Assembly (NCBI GenBank): GCA_002314455.1
Contig: DCFZ01000061.1
Span: 2,099-43,232, forward strand
Length of the DNA: 41,134 nucleotides
DNA from: Lentisphaeria bacterium UBA1791
GTDB taxonomy: Bacteria; Verrucomicrobiota; Lentisphaeria; Victivallales; Victivallaceae
Direction of reading: 5' to 3'
The notes under the pieces: generated by a model
Told to the model about the DNA's origin: nothing
Seen by the model: only the letters and a program-made list of their open reading frames with translations
Databases searched by the model: none
Shown: piece after piece, positions 7,252-15,343 of the stretch
How the letters are laid out: every line of letters begins with the position of its first letter
Numbering within the stretch: the stretch's first letter is position 1
Position numbers and translations under genes: made by a program

Positions 7252-9117
7252 ATGCGCAAAAAAAGTTTTATTCCGCTTTTCGCGACGAATTTTATCGGCG
7301 TTTACAACGACAACTTTCACAAAACGCTGACGATGTTTATCGTCAGCGCCTGGATCCCTGACGAGAAATTGCGTTCGACCTTGCTCGGCGTGACGGCGGG
7401 GATGTTCGTTTTGCCCTACATCCTCTTTTCGCCTTTCGCCGACCGGCTGATGCAGTATTTCAGCAAAAAGAACATCTTCCGTGTCGCCAAGTGGGCGGAA
7501 CTGCCGATCATGGGGATCGCGATCGCGGGATTTTTGCTGAAATCGCTGCCCGTCGTCATTTTGAGCGTCTTTCTGATGGGGTTGCAAAGTGCGCTTTACA
7601 GCCCCGTCAAATACGCATTGATCCGCGACATCGGCGGCAAAGAACGCATTTCCGTCGGATTGGGGTGGATGGATGGACTTTCCTTTCTCGGCGTCCTTTT
7701 CGGCACCGTCGGCGCGTCGTTTCTCGTCGACCGGGTGCCGCAATATGTTTATTTCGGCTCGCTTTTGCTTTTTGCGGCGCTCGGCGTGGCGGTGTGCTAT
7801 GTCATTGCCGCCGACGAGGAAAAGGAAACGACGCACTACCCGATCAGCCCCGTCCGCTTTCTCACGTCGATCTATCACCTCGCGTCGCGTTACCGCCATC
7901 TCAATCTGATCATCGGCTTTTCCGGCATTTTCTGGCTGGTCGCCGGGATGATGCAAATGGGGTTGCTGTTGTACGGCACGGAGGTGTTGAAAATTTCCTC
8001 CTTTCAAACGGGGCTGATCCTCGCACTCGCCGCCGTCGGCATTGCGCTCGGCAACGTCATCGCGGGGATCGTCGACCGCAGGGTTTACCTTTTGGGCGCC
8101 TTGCCGCTGTCGGGAATCCTTTCCGGCATCCTGCTCTTTGTGCTGTTTGGCGCGTCGCTTTCGCCGATCGGTTTCAGCGTCGTGCTCGGACTTTTTGCCT
8201 TCAGCGTCGGCTTTTTCAAACTGCCGCTCGATGCGGAAATTCAGAAAATGGTCAAGGGGCCGATGCTCAATACGATCCTTTCGTACTTCAATCAGGTGAC
8301 GTTTCTTTTCATTCTCGCCGCTTCGGGCGTGTACGTCGCAGTCAGCGCGCTCTGGGGACCGCGGGCGTTTCTCGCCGCCGGCGGCACGCTGCTGACGGGG
8401 GCGTCGATCGTCTTCTTTTTCGTCCATCCGGGGAGCTTCTGTTTTGTCGGCCGCTTCTTTCTCCACCGCCGCTACCGCGTCAAGGTGGAAAATCTCGATC
8501 TGGTCGCCGAAAACGGCAGTTACCTCGTGATGCCGAACCACCCCGCCCTGATCGACCCTGTTTTGTTGCGCGGCGAATTTTACCGCCATAAACTGATGCC
8601 GCTGGTCACGGAGGATTTCTTCCGCGATCCCCTGACCCGGCACGTGCTCAAAATGATGGATTGCGTCGCCGTGCCCGATTTGACGTTGCACCGCAGTCGC
8701 GAATCCATTGCGCGCGTCCAATCGCTCGAAGGCGTCGTCCTCGATGCGTTGAAAAAAGGCGGCAACGTGTTGCTTTATCCCGCCGGACACATCTACACCG
8801 ACGGCAGGGAATCGCTCGGCAACCGCCAGCTGGGCTACCTCGTCGCCCGGCAACTGCCGGAAAATACGCGCGTGCTCCTCGTGCGGACGACGGGGTTGTG
8901 GGGGAGCATCTGGAGCCGCTACCAGCGGCGCAATTCGCCGCCTTTCGGCACGACGTTGCTGAAAAGTCTTGCGCTTTATTTCGGGACTTTTTTCCGGAAA
9001 CGCCGCACGGTTACGATCCACATCGAGGAGCGCACCGCCGACGTCGTGGCGTGGAGCCGCCTTTCCCGTCTGGAATTCAACCGGAAACTGGAAAATTTCT
9101 ACAACGACGAGGAATAG
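7252..9117 (+). CDS. MFS (LplT-like) transporter fused to a PlsC-type 1-acylglycerophosphate acyltransferase
   Basis: A 621-residue fusion. Residues 1 to about 390 form a major-facilitator domain resembling lysophospholipid flippases (opening MRKKSFIPLFATNFIGVYND). The C-terminal part is a PlsC acyltransferase with the HX4D motif NHPALID (His430, Asp435) and the later motif LYPAGH. The likely role is to flip lysophospholipid inward and re-acylate it at the inner membrane (family knowledge plus inference). ATG 7252 is chosen because AGGA lies 7 nt upstream and the promoter would make the alternative ATG 7225 leaderless. The acyltransferase part resembles that of the 32399-35023 gene, including a shared RTTGLWGS motif. 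The 626-codon frame on the other strand is a shadow. Confidence 0.88.
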   Translation: MRKKSFIPLFATNFIGVYNDNFHKTLTMFIVSAWIPDEKLRSTLLGVTAGMFVLPYILFSPFADRLMQYFSKKNIFRVAKWAELPIMGIAIAGFLLKSLPVVILSVFLMGLQSALYSPVKYALIRDIGGKERISVGLGWMDGLSFLGVLFGTVGASFLVDRVPQYVYFGSLLLFAALGVAVCYVIAADEEKETTHYPISPVRFLTSIYHLASRYRHLNLIIGFSGIFWLVAGMMQMGLLLYGTEVLKISSFQTGLILALAAVGIALGNVIAGIVDRRVYLLGALPLSGILSGILLFVLFGASLSPIGFSVVLGLFAFSVGFFKLPLDAEIQKMVKGPMLNTILSYFNQVTFLFILAASGVYVAVSALWGPRAFLAAGGTLLTGASIVFFFVHPGSFCFVGRFFLHRRYRVKVENLDLVAENGSYLVMPNHPALIDPVLLRGEFYRHKLMPLVTEDFFRDPLTRHVLKMMDCVAVPDLTLHRSRESIARVQSLEGVVLDALKKGGNVLLYPAGHIYTDGRESLGNRQLGYLVARQLPENTRVLLVRTTGLWGSIWSRYQRRNSPPFGTTLLKSLALYFGTFFRKRRTVTIHIEERTADVVAWSRLSRLEFNRKLENFYNDEE

Positions 9118-9126
9118 CTTTTGGGG

Positions 9127-10452
9127 CTATTTCCCGATGCAGAAGTTGCGGAAAACTTCATCGAGCACATCGGGGTCAACCGTTTTGCCGACGGCAAGCC
9201 CGACCTGACGGGCGCCGACGGCAAGCTCCTCGGCGGCAAGTTCAAATTCCCCGTCGCGGAAACGCGCGATCGCGGCGTCGAGATTTCCCTTGGATTGCGC
9301 GAGAAGCGCGGCACAGCGGGCATTGAGGGCGACTTCCGGCACGTTGACGCTCCGGCTGCCGAAAACTTTTTCGAGCAACGCATCCAACAACTCCTCGATT
9401 CCGTCGCCCGTCGTCGCCGAGATTCGGACTGCGGGACAGGGCAACGCGGGCAATTCGCGGTCTTTTGCGAGGTCGATCTTGTTCCAGACGGCGATAACTT
9501 TGGGGGCGGAAATTTGCTCAAACGCGGCGATTTCACTGGCGAGATCGCAATTTGACGCATCGAGCAGAAAGAGCGTCACCTGCGCGCGTTTGATCGAGTC
9601 GAAACTGCGCTGAACGCCGAGTTTTTCGATCGGGTCGGCAGTCTCGCGCAACCCCGCGGTGTCGACGAGGTGGACGGGCAGTTGTCGCAAGACCGTTTCC
9701 GCATCGACCGTGTCACGGGTGGTGCCGGGGATGTCGCTCACGATCGCGCGGTTGTAGCCCAAAAGACGATTGAGCAAACTGGATTTGCCCGCGTTGGGCT
9801 TGCCGGCGAGGACAACTTCGACGCCGTTGCGCATCTTGTCGGAAATTTCACGCGTCGCAAGCAGTGCTTCCATCTGCGCTTTTGCGCGGTCAAAGTCGGC
9901 GGGATATTCCTCGAAATCGAGCGTTTCGTCGGGGAAATCGAGCCGCGCTTCACACTCGGAGCGAAGACGGTTCAAAATTTCGTAGAGCGCGAGCAACTCT
10001 TTGCCGAGCGCGCCGCCGAGCTGTCGCGCCGCCAATTGAAACGCGGCGTCGCCCGAGGCGGAAATGAGATCGGCGACCGCTTCCGCCTGCGTGAGGTCGA
10101 GCTTGCCGTTGACGAAACTGCGAAAGGTAAATTCCCCCGGTTCGGCGCAACGCGCCCCCGCGGAAAAAATTTTGCGCAACGCCCGGTCTGCCGCCGCCGC
10201 GCCGCCGTGACACTGGATCTCGACGACGTCGTCGCCGGTGTAGCTCGCCGGCGCTTTCATATAGACGGCAAGCGCAGGCTCGAGGTCAATCCTGCCAAGT
10301 TTCATCAGCCGGACGCAATCATTCCCGAGCGGCGTTTTGCCGCTCCATACGGCATTGCCGATCTTGAGCGCGTCAGGACCCGCGATGCGGATGACGGTGA
10401 TTGCGCCGCCGATCGCGCTTGCCGGGGCGGCGATGGTATCGGTGGTATTCAT
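9127..10452 (-). CDS. mnmE: tRNA uridine-5-carboxymethylaminomethyl modification GTPase MnmE
   Basis: A 441-residue protein. With MnmG it builds the cmnm5 modification at the wobble uridine of tRNAs. The N-terminal formyl-folate-binding domain is followed by a helical domain with an inserted G domain: G1 GKPNAGKS (217-224), G2 DIPGTTRDTVD, G3 DTAG, G4 NKID. It ends in the family signature FCIGK. ATG 10452 overlaps the TGA of the HAD gene (ATGA), indicating translational coupling, and is the last cistron of the GH20 operon. Its stop lies 10 bp from that of the convergent MFS gene; a weak hairpin (GGAATAGC/GCTATTCC with one bulge) spans this junction without a T-tract. Confidence 0.95.
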   Translation of the reverse strand: MNTTDTIAAPASAIGGAITVIRIAGPDALKIGNAVWSGKTPLGNDCVRLMKLGRIDLEPALAVYMKAPASYTGDDVVEIQCHGGAAAADRALRKIFSAGARCAEPGEFTFRSFVNGKLDLTQAEAVADLISASGDAAFQLAARQLGGALGKELLALYEILNRLRSECEARLDFPDETLDFEEYPADFDRAKAQMEALLATREISDKMRNGVEVVLAGKPNAGKSSLLNRLLGYNRAIVSDIPGTTRDTVDAETVLRQLPVHLVDTAGLRETADPIEKLGVQRSFDSIKRAQVTLFLLDASNCDLASEIAAFEQISAPKVIAVWNKIDLAKDRELPALPCPAVRISATTGDGIEELLDALLEKVFGSRSVNVPEVALNARCAALLAQSKGNLDAAIARFRDGEFELAAEELAVGARQVGLAVGKTVDPDVLDEVFRNFCIGK

Positions 10453-11009
10453 GAAAAGAGCGCGCTTTCCAATTCCTGCGCGTTGATGAAACGGTGGGTT
10501 TTCCACCCGAATTTCTGCGCGGCGTCGATCAGATCCGCGCGGTCGTCGGTGTAGAGAAAAGGTTTGCCGAAACGCCCTTCAAAGGCGCGAAACATCCATT
10601 CGTGGGGTTTCATCACGCCGGTGGCGAAACTGTAAATACCGCAGGGAACAAACTTTGCCGCCGGAAACATCTTGCGCGTCAACGCGAGGTGGCGCGTCGA
10701 AATGTCGGAAAAGAAAACCGGCTGTATCCCCCGCGCGGGCAAACTTGCGACCAATTCCGGCATTCCTTCCACCGGCGCGACGAGGATCGAGTCAAAGATC
10801 GCGCGCAGTTCGTCGACGCTCTTGTCTTTGGCGGCGTCGGTCGCCAGAATGGCGCGGCAGAATTCCTCTTCCGTCGAGTAGCCCGTTTCAAATTTCAGTT
10901 CCGCCTTGAGCAAAACGGGGTCGATTGTCTTGAAGCCCATTTTGACGCAGGCAGTCAGGGGGTCAATCTTGATGCAGACGTTGCCGATGTCGAGCGCGAT
11001 GTACTTCAT
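10449..11009 (-). CDS. HAD-superfamily phosphatase (YihX-like)
   Basis: A 186-residue cytosolic hydrolase. Motif I is ALDIGNV, the DxGNV variant seen in YihX-like sugar phosphatases. Motif II is FFSDIS, motif III lysine is in VMKPHEWM, and motif IV is YTDDRADL. YihX relatives remove phosphate from sugars such as alpha-glucose-1-phosphate; the substrate here is unknown. Its ATG follows the TAA of the CBM9-like gene with no spacer and its TGA overlaps the mnmE ATG, so it is embedded in the operon. A role in dephosphorylating sugars released by the GH20 enzyme is possible but inferred only from position. Confidence 0.78.
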   Translation of the reverse strand: MKYIALDIGNVCIKIDPLTACVKMGFKTIDPVLLKAELKFETGYSTEEEFCRAILATDAAKDKSVDELRAIFDSILVAPVEGMPELVASLPARGIQPVFFSDISTRHLALTRKMFPAAKFVPCGIYSFATGVMKPHEWMFRAFEGRFGKPFLYTDDRADLIDAAQKFGWKTHRFINAQELESALFS

Positions 11010-11663
11010 TTACGCCTCGAAAATAAAGTCGGTGTACTCTTTCGGCAAGTGGAAATCCAACTGGGAAAGCGGCAGATAAGTCAGCCAGTGCGGGTGCGAG
11101 GAATCGTCCGCGCACTTGGTGAAATTGCCCTGCCACACTTGCCCCGCAAGTTTCGGCGACACGCCGGAGTTGCGGACGAAAAAGTCGATGGGGATATAAA
11201 AACTCATTTCCCACTCGACGGGGTCGGTGATTTCGGGGAAAACCTGTTTCGGCAACGAGGATCTGCGCACGATAGTATCCAGCTCGCTTTGCGGCATCAC
11301 GTCGAAAATTTCGGCGCGGCAGTCGGTGACGTGGTAGAGCAACAAATTGCCGGTACAGCTCATCTCGAAGTTGTAATACTTCGGATCGCCCGCCGGATGA
11401 ATGAAAAATTCGACGCAACTGTCGTGACAGACCGGTTGCTGATCGCCGGTCGTCTTGCCGAGGACGTAGCGGTCGTCGATGTGAAAAACGCCGGCGATAC
11501 CGTGGTTGTCATAGAGCATCTTGACGCGCGTGTCGGGGTGGTGCGTGGTGCCTTCGCCGATGTGATAGTTGAGTTTCACCTCGACGGCATTCTGCCATTG
11601 GGGATCGTCCCACGACGCCCCCGGCGTGAGTTTGCCGGCGGCTTTTTTGACGAGATAAGACAT
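11010..11663 (-). CDS. Carbohydrate-binding family 9-like protein (cytosolic)
   Basis: A 217-residue protein opening MSYLVKKAAGKLTPGASWDDPQW and containing the pattern typical of CBM9-like stand-alone proteins: VKMLYDNHGIAGVFHIDDRYV, then DSCVEFFIHP and YYNFEMSCTGNLLLY. In the family this fold binds sugar chain ends, usually as part of a larger enzyme. Here there is no signal peptide and no catalytic domain, so it is probably an intracellular accessory protein of the GH20 cluster (inference). AAAGG lies 6 nt before ATG 11663. The spacing to the upstream ABM gene is 15 bp. Confidence 0.75.
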   Translation of the reverse strand: MSYLVKKAAGKLTPGASWDDPQWQNAVEVKLNYHIGEGTTHHPDTRVKMLYDNHGIAGVFHIDDRYVLGKTTGDQQPVCHDSCVEFFIHPAGDPKYYNFEMSCTGNLLLYHVTDCRAEIFDVMPQSELDTIVRRSSLPKQVFPEITDPVEWEMSFYIPIDFFVRNSGVSPKLAGQVWQGNFTKCADDSSHPHWLTYLPLSQLDFHLPKEYTDFIFEA

Positions 11664-11678
11664 GATAAACCTTTGATG

Positions 11679-11972
11679 TTAAAGTGGATAAAGCACGTTA
11701 ACCGTGCAGGAGAGCCGCAGTTCGCGCACGTTTTCGCGATACGCTTGCATGTGCGGCGCTTTCTGGTGGATGCGCAACGCTTCTTCCGTTTCCCACGATT
11801 CGAGGATGGTGACGAAACGATCGTTGCCGTCTTTGATCTCGAGATCGCGGCAGACGTCGTAGCGCAGACAGCCATCCTCGTTGCGGACGATCCTGGCGTT
11901 TTCAAGCAGAATGCCGAGAAATTTGTCAAGCATTCCCGGCTTGATTTCCATCCGGGCGACGACGTTGACCAT
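11679..11972 (-). CDS. ABM-domain protein (YgiN-type antibiotic biosynthesis monooxygenase fold)
   Basis: A 97-residue protein with the dimeric ferredoxin-like pattern of the ABM family: MVNVVARMEIKPGMLDKFL, GCLRYDVCRD, FVTILESWETEEAL, and a HXXA-like helix (HQKAPHMQAY). Relatives include quinol monooxygenase YgiN, the autoinducer-2 protein LsrG and many uncharacterised sugar-locus proteins, so no substrate can be assigned. AAGGAG precedes ATG 11972 by 9 nt, and the GH20 stop lies 13 bp upstream, which puts it in the same operon. Confidence 0.8.
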   Translation of the reverse strand: MVNVVARMEIKPGMLDKFLGILLENARIVRNEDGCLRYDVCRDLEIKDGNDRFVTILESWETEEALRIHQKAPHMQAYRENVRELRLSCTVNVLYPL

Positions 11973-11985
11973 AGTCGAATTCTCC

Positions 11986-13866
11986 TTAATTGACCATCAT
12001 CAGCGACGGGGAAATGTAGTGCGCGAACCAGTTCGTATGGCAACTGGCAGGCGCCGAGAGCGGAATGCGCGCGTCGAGTTCCTCGATCGAGGGAATCTCC
12101 TCGTTGAGGTACTCGCGGATGCGCAGCGCCGTTTCCTCAAGCCGCGCGGCGATGGTCGCATTGCGCATTTGAATGTGTTCGAGCCCGAAAGGCTTTGCCT
12201 TCGCCATCCACTGGTTGCGGAAACTCGCATCGAATTCCCACACGGCGGCGACAGTCGCCGGGATCATCGTGACGGCGATGTCGCGCAAGGCGAGGCGGTC
12301 GCCGCGGTCGTAGGCGGCTTCGAGCGCGCCGCGCAATTCCACTTTGCGCATGATGAGATTGATCGTGTTGACGGCGTGCTCCAGATCGCCCGCGCCGCAG
12401 AGGTCGAGGTGCGGCATCACGCGGCAGAGCAATTCGTCGTAGAAGTCGAGCACCTTGAGGTCGAACTCGGGATCCTGACGCTTGCGGTCGTCAAAGGCGA
12501 TGCCGTAAAGGGGATCGTCCCACAAAAGATCGGTCGAAAAGATGTAGTATTGCTTGCCTTGATCGTTGACCAGCGGCGTGGAAAGGTGCCCCATCGCCCA
12601 GTGCGCTTCAAAGTCGGAAGCGCAGAGCGCGTTGAAACGCGTTTCGGTGTAGTCGTGATCGTCGGTGCCGAAAACGAGGTCGCCCGCGTAGAAAATGCCG
12701 GCGAGCGCGGAGTCGAACTCACAGTACGCGCCGTCGTCGCCCCACATCGTGAAAAGGATCTCCTTGATGCCGAGTTCGCGGCAGACGTTGACGCAGGTGG
12801 GATTGGTCTGCTTGTCGGCTTCGGAATTCCACCACAAAGTGCCCCAGGTGTGAATGCCCGCCGCCATCACCGGCTCGAAGCCCATGTTGCGGTGCGCCTG
12901 AAGCATGCCGCGATAGGTCGCTTCGTCGGCGTGGTAATAGTCCCAGTAGCAGAGCTGGACGTTTTGGGGAATCGTCTTGACGATCTCCTTGGGAATCTTG
13001 CAGTCGGCGTGGTAGTAACCGTGATCGCTGGACGCCATGCGGAAGAACATATCCGACCAGATCATCGGCTTGAGACCGCTGTCGAGGCACATCTGGTTGA
13101 CGCGGTTGAGATGGCGATTGAAAATTTTCGCCGGATCCTCGTAGCCGTGGAGGTCGCGGTGCTTGCCGAGACCGAGGTCGTGCGTTTCGTCCATACCGAC
13201 GTGAATGCGGCGGCTGCGGAGCGCCTTGCTCCAGAAATCGAGCATTTTCTGGATCAGCGCATAAGTTTCTTCGCTGTCGGTCAGCAGCACGCTCGGGGTG
13301 TCGCGGTATTTCGCCGAGGGGTTCCACTTGAGGAACTGACGCAAATGGCCGAGCGTCTGGATGCAGCCGACGACCTCGATGCCGAGTTTTGCCGCGTAGT
13401 CGTCGATTTCTCTGATTTCGTCCATCGAGTAGGCGCCGCGCATATAGCCGAAAAAGGGTTCGTCCTCGAGCTCATAGGTTTCCTCGGTGTAGAGCATCAA
13501 CAGATTGTAGCCCGAGAGCGCGAGTTTGCGGAGCCACTGTTTGACGTGCTCGACTTTCATCACGAGATTGCGCGAGCAGTCGAGCATGATGCCGACGGTC
13601 TCGAGTGTCGTGCTTTCCTCGGTTTCCAATTTGAGAAAGGCGTTGCTGATGCCGCGCCCGGCGGCGGAAAGGCTCGTGTATTCGACGGTCACTTCGCCGC
13701 GCGAACGCGAGACGCGTGAAACGGTTTTTTTCGACTTGATCTTTTTGAAGTTGATTTTGAGTCCGCGGCCGCGGTCGGAAATCGGGTATTCCTCGGCGAT
13801 GGTTTGGAGCATCGGCACGAGTTCGGCAGGGGTGCTCTTGGGATCCCAGATCAGTTTTGCAAGCAT
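11986..13866 (-). CDS. GH20-family beta-N-acetylhexosaminidase-like enzyme, cytosolic
   Basis: A 626-residue protein of the glycoside hydrolase family 20 type. The catalytic Asp-Glu pair of substrate-assisted GH20 enzymes is in IHVGMDETHD (Asp226, Glu227); GCIQTLGHLRQFL and VMAAGIHTWG are further barrel motifs. The arrangement recalls exo-acting, intracellular GcnA-type enzymes. There is no signal peptide, so the substrate is probably an imported amino-sugar oligosaccharide. ATG 13866 is preceded by AAGGAG; a longer frame to 14019 lacks homology and crosses the promoter. It is the first gene of the operon that continues through mnmE. Confidence 0.87.
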   Translation of the reverse strand: MLAKLIWDPKSTPAELVPMLQTIAEEYPISDRGRGLKINFKKIKSKKTVSRVSRSRGEVTVEYTSLSAAGRGISNAFLKLETEESTTLETVGIMLDCSRNLVMKVEHVKQWLRKLALSGYNLLMLYTEETYELEDEPFFGYMRGAYSMDEIREIDDYAAKLGIEVVGCIQTLGHLRQFLKWNPSAKYRDTPSVLLTDSEETYALIQKMLDFWSKALRSRRIHVGMDETHDLGLGKHRDLHGYEDPAKIFNRHLNRVNQMCLDSGLKPMIWSDMFFRMASSDHGYYHADCKIPKEIVKTIPQNVQLCYWDYYHADEATYRGMLQAHRNMGFEPVMAAGIHTWGTLWWNSEADKQTNPTCVNVCRELGIKEILFTMWGDDGAYCEFDSALAGIFYAGDLVFGTDDHDYTETRFNALCASDFEAHWAMGHLSTPLVNDQGKQYYIFSTDLLWDDPLYGIAFDDRKRQDPEFDLKVLDFYDELLCRVMPHLDLCGAGDLEHAVNTINLIMRKVELRGALEAAYDRGDRLALRDIAVTMIPATVAAVWEFDASFRNQWMAKAKPFGLEHIQMRNATIAARLEETALRIREYLNEEIPSIEELDARIPLSAPASCHTNWFAHYISPSLMMVN

Positions 13867-13914
13867 AATTGATATTCTCCTTGTTTGAGAGGTGATGTAC
13901 TTGGGTTTAATTGT

Positions 13915-13942
13915 AATATATACGTCAGGGGAAGAAAAACAA
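13915..13942 (-). promoter_or_regulatory. Promoter of the GH20-ABM-CBM9-HAD-mnmE operon
   Basis: Minus-strand -35 TTGTTT (13942-13937), a 16-bp spacer and -10 TATATT (13920-13915). No other promoter is evident between the five tightly packed cistrons. Confidence 0.5.
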
Positions 13943-14208
13943 CTTCTCTTTTGGAAAAAAAAGCGAAATTTTTGTTCTGCCGGTCGTTTGGGCGCCGACA
14001 CGGGAAGGCTGAAGCCCATTTTTTTTCAACGCGTCGTTTCGTCTCGACGACGAAATCCCTGTCTGCAGCAGGCGACTTTTTCGAGAGAAAGCGGAAGATA
14101 CTCTTTGATTTTGACGCGATCGCCCTGTTTTGTCTTAAATTTTCGCGTTTTGTGATACGATTTTGTATTATTGTTTCAAGAAAAACGCCGCTTTTTGAGG
14201 GTTGCGTA
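13943..14208. other. Non-coding stretch between divergent units
   Basis: This is the middle of the only gap longer than 300 bp (13867-14355). It is T/A-rich with short inverted repeats (GTCGT...ACGAC near 14034-14053, CCTG...CAGG near 14068-14082). Frames crossing it are low-complexity and lack ribosome sites. I see no gene here; the outer parts of the gap hold the GH20 promoter and, on the other side, the small RNA and its promoter. Confidence 0.5.
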
Positions 14209-14237
14209 TTGACAGAAGGCGATTTTCGCCATATAGT
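14209..14237 (+). promoter_or_regulatory. Promoter of the structured RNA / exonuclease unit
   Basis: TTGACA (14209-14214), 17-bp spacer, TATAGT (14232-14237). The start should fall at about 14243-14245, precisely at the foot of the long inverted repeat that follows. Confidence 0.75.
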
Positions 14238-14243
14238 ATAAAC

Positions 14244-14342
14244 GTTTCAGGATCGGGGGAAGCGGTCGGCAAAACAGTCTGTTTCTCCTTTTTGTTTTAC
14301 CCTCCTCCCCATAGACGGCTTTTCCCGATCCTGAATTTTTTT
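14244..14342 (+). ncRNA. Candidate ~100-nt structured RNA with its own promoter and terminator; sRNA or attenuator leader of the exonuclease gene
   Basis: The 5' end (14246-14263) and 3' end (14318-14335) pair over 18 bp with two G-U pairs, GTC/GAC continues the stem inward, and seven T (14336-14342) follow. The whole transcript from its promoter would thus be one closed stem with an intrinsic terminator. The apical part is pyrimidine-rich and holds CCCTCCTCCCC (14300-14310), which includes CCTCCT, the complement of a Shine-Dalgarno sequence; an AAACA-GTC-TGTTT mini-hairpin lies in front. The next gene's GGAGG starts 3 nt after the T-tract. I found no SRP-RNA signature, and I do not recognise it as 6S RNA or tmRNA. 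Confidence 0.6.
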
Positions 14343-14355
14343 ATGGAGGTTCGCT

Positions 14356-15315
14356 ATGTCCAACATCGACGTCGTTCTGATCGACGCGTACAGTCAGATA
14401 TTCCGGTCGTTTTTCGCGATCCGGATGTTGACCGACCCGCAGGGGAAGCCGGTCAACGCGCTTTACATTTTTACGAAACTTCTGCTGGAACTCGATAAAA
14501 ACTACCCGTCGCCGCAGGGCGCGATGCTCTTTGACTGCGGCAAGGTGGAGTTCCGGCTCAAACTCAACCCCGATTACAAGGCGAACCGTCCGCCGATGCC
14601 GGAAGAGTTGAAGTGCCAGATTCCGCGCCTCAAGGAAATGGCGTCGGCGTTCGGCTGGGCGCAGTACGCCGAAACGGGCTTTGAGGCGGACGATCTCATC
14701 GGCGGCATTGCGTCACACCTGAAGGATCGCGAGATTCGCATCGTTTCTTCCGACAAGGACTTGTCGCAACTCGTCAATTCGCACGTCAAAATGCTTTCGC
14801 CCGCCAAGGGGGGCGGCTTTGAAGAGCGCGGCATCGACTTCGTCAGGGAAAAATTCGGCATTCCGCCGGAAAAGGTGGCGGATTACCTTGCACTCGTCGG
14901 CGACACCGCCGACAACATCGCGGGCGTCGCGGGCATCGGCCCCAAGAGCGCGGCGCAACTTCTGCAGAATATCACGCTCGAAGAATACATCGCCGACCCC
15001 GCCTGTTTGACCGAGCCGAAATTCGCGGCGAAGCTCGAAGGGCAGGGGGAACTTTTGCGCCGCAATCTTGGACTTGTCCGCCTCAAGTGCGAACTGCCGG
15101 CAACGTTTGCCGACCTCGATCAGATGTTGGCGCGTCGCGCGGTCGATTGGGCAAAGGTGCGCGCGCTTTGCGAAGAAGCGGGCTTCAAGAGCATTTTAAA
15201 GGAGCTTCCCGCAACGGAAGAAGCGGTGCAAGAGGAAGACGATCTCTTTGCCGCGCCGCTCCCGGTGGCGGAAAAAAGTGCCGCATCTGCGATGGAGCAG
15301 GGCGAATTGTTTTAA
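14356..15315 (+). CDS. Stand-alone 5'-3' exonuclease / flap endonuclease (PolA N-domain type)
   Basis: A 319-residue nuclease resembling the 5'-nuclease domain of DNA polymerase I, without polymerase domains. Metal-site motifs are conserved: LIDAYSQIFR, LFDCG, GFEADDLIGGIA, VSSDKDLSQL and GDTADNIAGVAGIGPKSA (helix-3-turn-helix). The ~45-residue tail after the nuclease fold is acidic and ends EQGELF, matching the QxxLF form of beta-clamp-binding peptides. It would remove RNA primers and flaps during replication and repair. GGAGG precedes ATG 14356 by 6 nt. The terminator-like hairpin just upstream implies attenuation or separate transcription. Confidence 0.9.
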   Translation: MSNIDVVLIDAYSQIFRSFFAIRMLTDPQGKPVNALYIFTKLLLELDKNYPSPQGAMLFDCGKVEFRLKLNPDYKANRPPMPEELKCQIPRLKEMASAFGWAQYAETGFEADDLIGGIASHLKDREIRIVSSDKDLSQLVNSHVKMLSPAKGGGFEERGIDFVREKFGIPPEKVADYLALVGDTADNIAGVAGIGPKSAAQLLQNITLEEYIADPACLTEPKFAAKLEGQGELLRRNLGLVRLKCELPATFADLDQMLARRAVDWAKVRALCEEAGFKSILKELPATEEAVQEEDDLFAAPLPVAEKSAASAMEQGELF

Positions 15316-15343
15316 ACATCAACTCTCAACCAAAGGAGAAGTC

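Noticed and set aside
7141..9021. A 626-codon open frame antisense to the MFS-acyltransferase gene
   Set aside because: Composition rich in Arg, Asp, His and Gln without domains; the plus strand carries the recognisable protein.
9106..9132. Hairpin at the junction of the MFS and mnmE genes as a two-way terminator
   Set aside because: Stem of about 8 bp with a bulge and no T-tract on either strand; too weak to call.
14244..14342. Small SRP RNA, 6S RNA or tmRNA
   Set aside because: Length suits SRP RNA but its conserved loop is absent; too short for the other two and no tag or tRNA-like part.
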